Source: Oscillospiraceae bacterium (lineage in GTDB: Bacteria; Bacillota_A; Clostridia; Oscillospirales; Ruminococcaceae). Taken from it: a DNA stretch of 7,826 nt. The position numbers and the translations under genes are program-made. The notes beneath the pieces are model-generated. The model saw only the letters and a program-made list of their open reading frames with translations, did no database searches and was not told where the DNA came from. The stretch spans positions 1-7,826 of the forward strand of contig JAGDDO010000298.1 in the NCBI GenBank assembly GCA_017848205.1. The letters are read 5' to 3'. This document shows positions 6,222-7,826 of the stretch, piece after piece (within the stretch, counting starts at the first letter, position 1; the number at the start of each line of letters is the position of its first letter).

Positions 6222-6252
6222 ATTTACAGCCTTTCACGGCTGTTCAGTAAAT
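6222..6252 (+). promoter_or_regulatory. Bulged hairpin just before the upp ribosome binding site
   Basis: CAGCC (6227-6231) pairs with GGCTG (6238-6242) over a 6-base loop. Outside that, ATTTA (6222-6226) pairs with TAAAT (6248-6252) across a 5-base bulge. It ends three bases before AAAGGAGG (6255-6262). It could tune upp translation or mark an mRNA processing point. It does not match the PyrR binding loop consensus as I know it. Functional significance is uncertain. Confidence 0.25.
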
Positions 6253-6272
6253 ACAAAGGAGGAAAAGCTGCC

Positions 6273-6905
6273 ATGTATAAAAACGTAAAAATAATCGAAC
6301 ACCCACTCGTACAGCATAAACTTTCACTTCTCAGAGACAAGACTACAGGTTCCAAGGAATTCAGGGAACTCATTGCGGAAACTGCAACACTTATGTGCTA
6401 CGAAGCTACAAGAGATCTTCCGCTTAAGGAAGTTGAGATATCAACTCCTCTTGCAACATCAAAGTCAAAGATAATCTCAGGCAGAAAGCTTGCTTTCATC
6501 CCGATCCTCAGAGCAGGTCTCGGAATGGCTGAAGGTGCTATGTCTCTCGTTCCTGCAGCCAAGATAGGTCACATAGGTACATTCCGTAATCCGGAAACAC
6601 TTGAATCTGTTCTTTACTACAGCAAGCTTCCGGAAGATATCAACGAACGTGATGCGATCATTCTTGATCCGATGCTTGCAACAGGTGCTTCAGCGTGCGT
6701 AGCGATAGACGAACTTAAGAAGAAAGATGCAAAGAGCATAAAGCTCATGTGTATCATTGCTTCACCGGAAGGACTTGAAAAGGTAGCAACACTTCACCCT
6801 GAAGTTGAGATCTACTGCTGTGCAGTGGACGAGCGCCTTGATGAACACAAGTACATCATTCCTGGTCTCGGCGACGCAGGCGACCGTATTTTCGGTACAA
6901 GATGA
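6273..6905 (+). CDS. upp: Uracil phosphoribosyltransferase
   Basis: Upp converts uracil and PRPP to UMP and pyrophosphate, the main route of uracil salvage in the cytosol. The 210 residues match the family length exactly. Seen are [10 protein letters not shown] at the N-terminus, ILRAGLGM (78-85), the PRPP-binding loop [12 protein letters not shown] (130-141) and the uracil-binding C-terminal [16 protein letters not shown] (194-209). The ATG has a strong AAAGGAGG ten bases upstream. It follows rpiB with no promoter seen between them, so both are probably read from the promoter at 5645. This pairs ribose-5-phosphate supply with a PRPP-consuming enzyme. A strong terminator lies 20 bases after the stop. 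Confidence 0.97.
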   Translation: MYKNVKIIEHPLVQHKLSLLRDKTTGSKEFRELIAETATLMCYEATRDLPLKEVEISTPLATSKSKIISGRKLAFIPILRAGLGMAEGAMSLVPAAKIGHIGTFRNPETLESVLYYSKLPEDINERDAIILDPMLATGASACVAIDELKKKDAKSIKLMCIIASPEGLEKVATLHPEVEIYCCAVDERLDEHKYIIPGLGDAGDRIFGTR

Positions 6906-6925
6906 TCATAAACCAGTAAAAGCAG

Positions 6926-6962
6926 AACGTTCGGCAGACCCATGTCCGCCGGACGTTTTTTT
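6926..6962 (+). terminator. Strong intrinsic terminator after upp
   Basis: The arms AACGTTCGGC (6926-6935) and GCCGGACGTT (6948-6957) form ten pairs, one of them G-U. The stem continues past an A-C mismatch with GAC/GTC to a CCAT loop. Seven T residues (6956-6962) follow. The ribosome binding site of the next gene starts at the very next base. Confidence 0.88.
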
Positions 6963-6979
6963 AAAAGGAGAGAAACATT

Positions 6980-7708
6980 ATGAATACGAATGAGAAAATA
7001 GCAACATGGCAGAAATGGATCGACGAATCGGAAAACACAGTATTTTTCGGCGGAGCCGGAGTGTCGACGGAAAGCGGAATACCGGACTTCAGAAGCGTTG
7101 ACGGACTCTACAGCCAGAAGTACGACTATCCGCCGGAGGAAATAATAAGTCATGAATTCTTCTACGCAAAAACCGAGGAATTCTACAGGTTCTACCGCGA
7201 CAAACTTCTTGCTCCGGATGTAAAGCCGAACAAAGCTCATCTTAAACTTGCAGAGCTTGAAGCCGCAGGGAAGCTGAGTGCTGTCATAACACAGAACATC
7301 GACGGCCTTCACCAGATGGCAGGAAGCAAAAAGGTTTTCGAACTTCACGGTGCGGTAAGCAGAAACTTCTGTCTCGAATGCGGAAAGAGGTTTGACGCAG
7401 AGTATATAATGGAACACAAACCGGTACCGAAATGCAGCTGCGGCGGCCTTATTAAGCCGGATGTTGTCCTCTACAACGAAGGACTTGATGACAACATAGT
7501 AAGCGGAGCAATAAAAGCACTTTCCGGCGCGTCACTTCTTATCGTCGGAGGAACATCACTGGTAGTCTACCCGGCAGCCGGACTTTTACGCTACTTCCGC
7601 GGAAGTCACATAGTTCTCATCAACAAATCGGCAACAGCATTCGACAAAAACTGCGACCTCGTCTTCAACGACTCCATCGGCGCAGTTCTTGATCAGATCA
7701 AAGCCTGA
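6980..7708 (+). CDS. NAD-dependent protein deacylase, sirtuin (Sir2/CobB) family
   Basis: This cytosolic enzyme uses NAD+ to remove acetyl (or other acyl) groups from protein lysines, releasing nicotinamide and O-acyl-ADP-ribose. The 242-residue length is typical of bacterial sirtuins. Motifs in order are the NAD-binding GAGVSTESGIPDFRS (25-39), TQNIDGLH (104-111), the catalytic His123 in ELHG, the zinc ribbon Cys131-x2-Cys134 and Cys152-x-Cys154, and GGTSLVVYPAAGL (190-202). All key residues are present. Sequence alone does not settle the acyl preference, so I leave the symbol blank (cobB or npdA in other species). The ATG has AAAAGGAG at 6963-6970. That site abuts the T-run of the upp terminator, so there is no room for a promoter between them. 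Expression must come by read-through or from a promoter inside upp. It converges with the gene at the right edge, four bases away. Confidence 0.95.
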   Translation: MNTNEKIATWQKWIDESENTVFFGGAGVSTESGIPDFRSVDGLYSQKYDYPPEEIISHEFFYAKTEEFYRFYRDKLLAPDVKPNKAHLKLAELEAAGKLSAVITQNIDGLHQMAGSKKVFELHGAVSRNFCLECGKRFDAEYIMEHKPVPKCSCGGLIKPDVVLYNEGLDDNIVSGAIKALSGASLLIVGGTSLVVYPAAGLLRYFRGSHIVLINKSATAFDKNCDLVFNDSIGAVLDQIKA

Positions 7709-7712
7709 TATA

Positions 7713-7826
7713 TCAGAACAGATCCACCATACTGTCAAGATAAATTTCTTCACGTACTGTAAGCTGGTATTCAGGTTTTGTAAGATAGTACAGTAAAAAT
7801 TCCAGTACAACGGCACTTCCGAGACT
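7713..7826 (-). CDS. C-terminal end of an unrecognised convergent gene (partial)
   Basis: The minus strand is open from the right edge to a TGA whose complement is at 7713-7715. It encodes 37 residues, beginning SLGSAVVLEFLLYYLTKP and ending EIYLDSMVDLF. The composition looks like a real protein tail: a hydrophobic helix-like stretch, then a charged amphipathic end. The stop falls just past the end of the sirtuin gene instead of running through it. I do not recognise the family from so little sequence. The start and most of the gene lie beyond the window. The gap to the sirtuin stop is four bases. Confidence 0.55.
   Translation of the reverse strand, partial: SLGSAVVLEFLLYYLTKPEYQLTVREEIYLDSMVDLF

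Noticed and set aside
6812..7417. 201-codon minus-strand ORF opposite upp and the sirtuin
   Set aside because: It lies antisense to two clear, motif-rich enzymes, is Phe/Val/Ser/Leu-rich as expected from reversed codons, and has no recognisable domain.
7586..7816. 76-codon minus-strand ORF over the sirtuin 3' end
   Set aside because: It lies mostly antisense to the sirtuin. The other minus frame (7713-7826) gives a more protein-like tail that stops at the gene boundary.
1..7826. CRISPR array, tRNA, rRNA, transposase, phage or toxin-antitoxin genes
   Set aside because: I looked for regularly spaced repeats, tRNA-like TTCRANNC arms, integrase or transposase motifs and small gene pairs, and none was convincing.

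Overview
The window looks like a chromosomal segment of a Gram-positive anaerobe of the Ruminococcus/Oscillospiraceae type. This is an inference from three things: the AGGAGG-type ribosome binding sites and extended -10 promoters, the housekeeping gene set, and the flavour of the proteins. No rRNA or other taxonomic marker is present, so the genus is tentative.

Layout, left to right. (1) 2-1123: the 3' part of a sodium:solute symporter (SSS/PutP-like) that enters from the left edge and ends in a clear intrinsic terminator. (2) 1143-2583: a single-gene unit, a membrane-anchored XRE-type regulator with its own promoter, bracketed by two inverted copies of a short (~85 bp) palindrome-ended repeat. 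(3) 2644-5550: a strong consensus promoter overlapping a long perfect-looking palindrome, then fhs (formate-tetrahydrofolate ligase), tsaE and tsaB packed tightly enough to be one transcript. (4) 5645-6962: a promoter, rpiB, then upp (uracil phosphoribosyltransferase), ending in a strong intrinsic terminator. (5) 6980-7708: a sirtuin-type NAD-dependent deacylase whose ribosome binding site directly abuts that terminator. (6) 7713-7826: the C-terminal end of a convergent minus-strand gene that runs off the right edge.

Most of the genes are core metabolism. Fhs loads formate onto tetrahydrofolate for one-carbon supply (purines, formyl-Met). TsaE and TsaB belong to the tRNA t6A37 machinery. RpiB makes or uses ribose-5-phosphate, the precursor of PRPP, and Upp consumes PRPP to salvage uracil. 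The sirtuin consumes NAD+ to remove acyl groups from proteins.

The less ordinary parts are the regulator and its flanking repeats, the palindrome at the fhs promoter, the terminator/ribosome-binding-site junction before the sirtuin, and the TTG start of tsaB. I found no CRISPR array, tRNA, rRNA, transposase or phage gene, and no convincing new multi-gene system.
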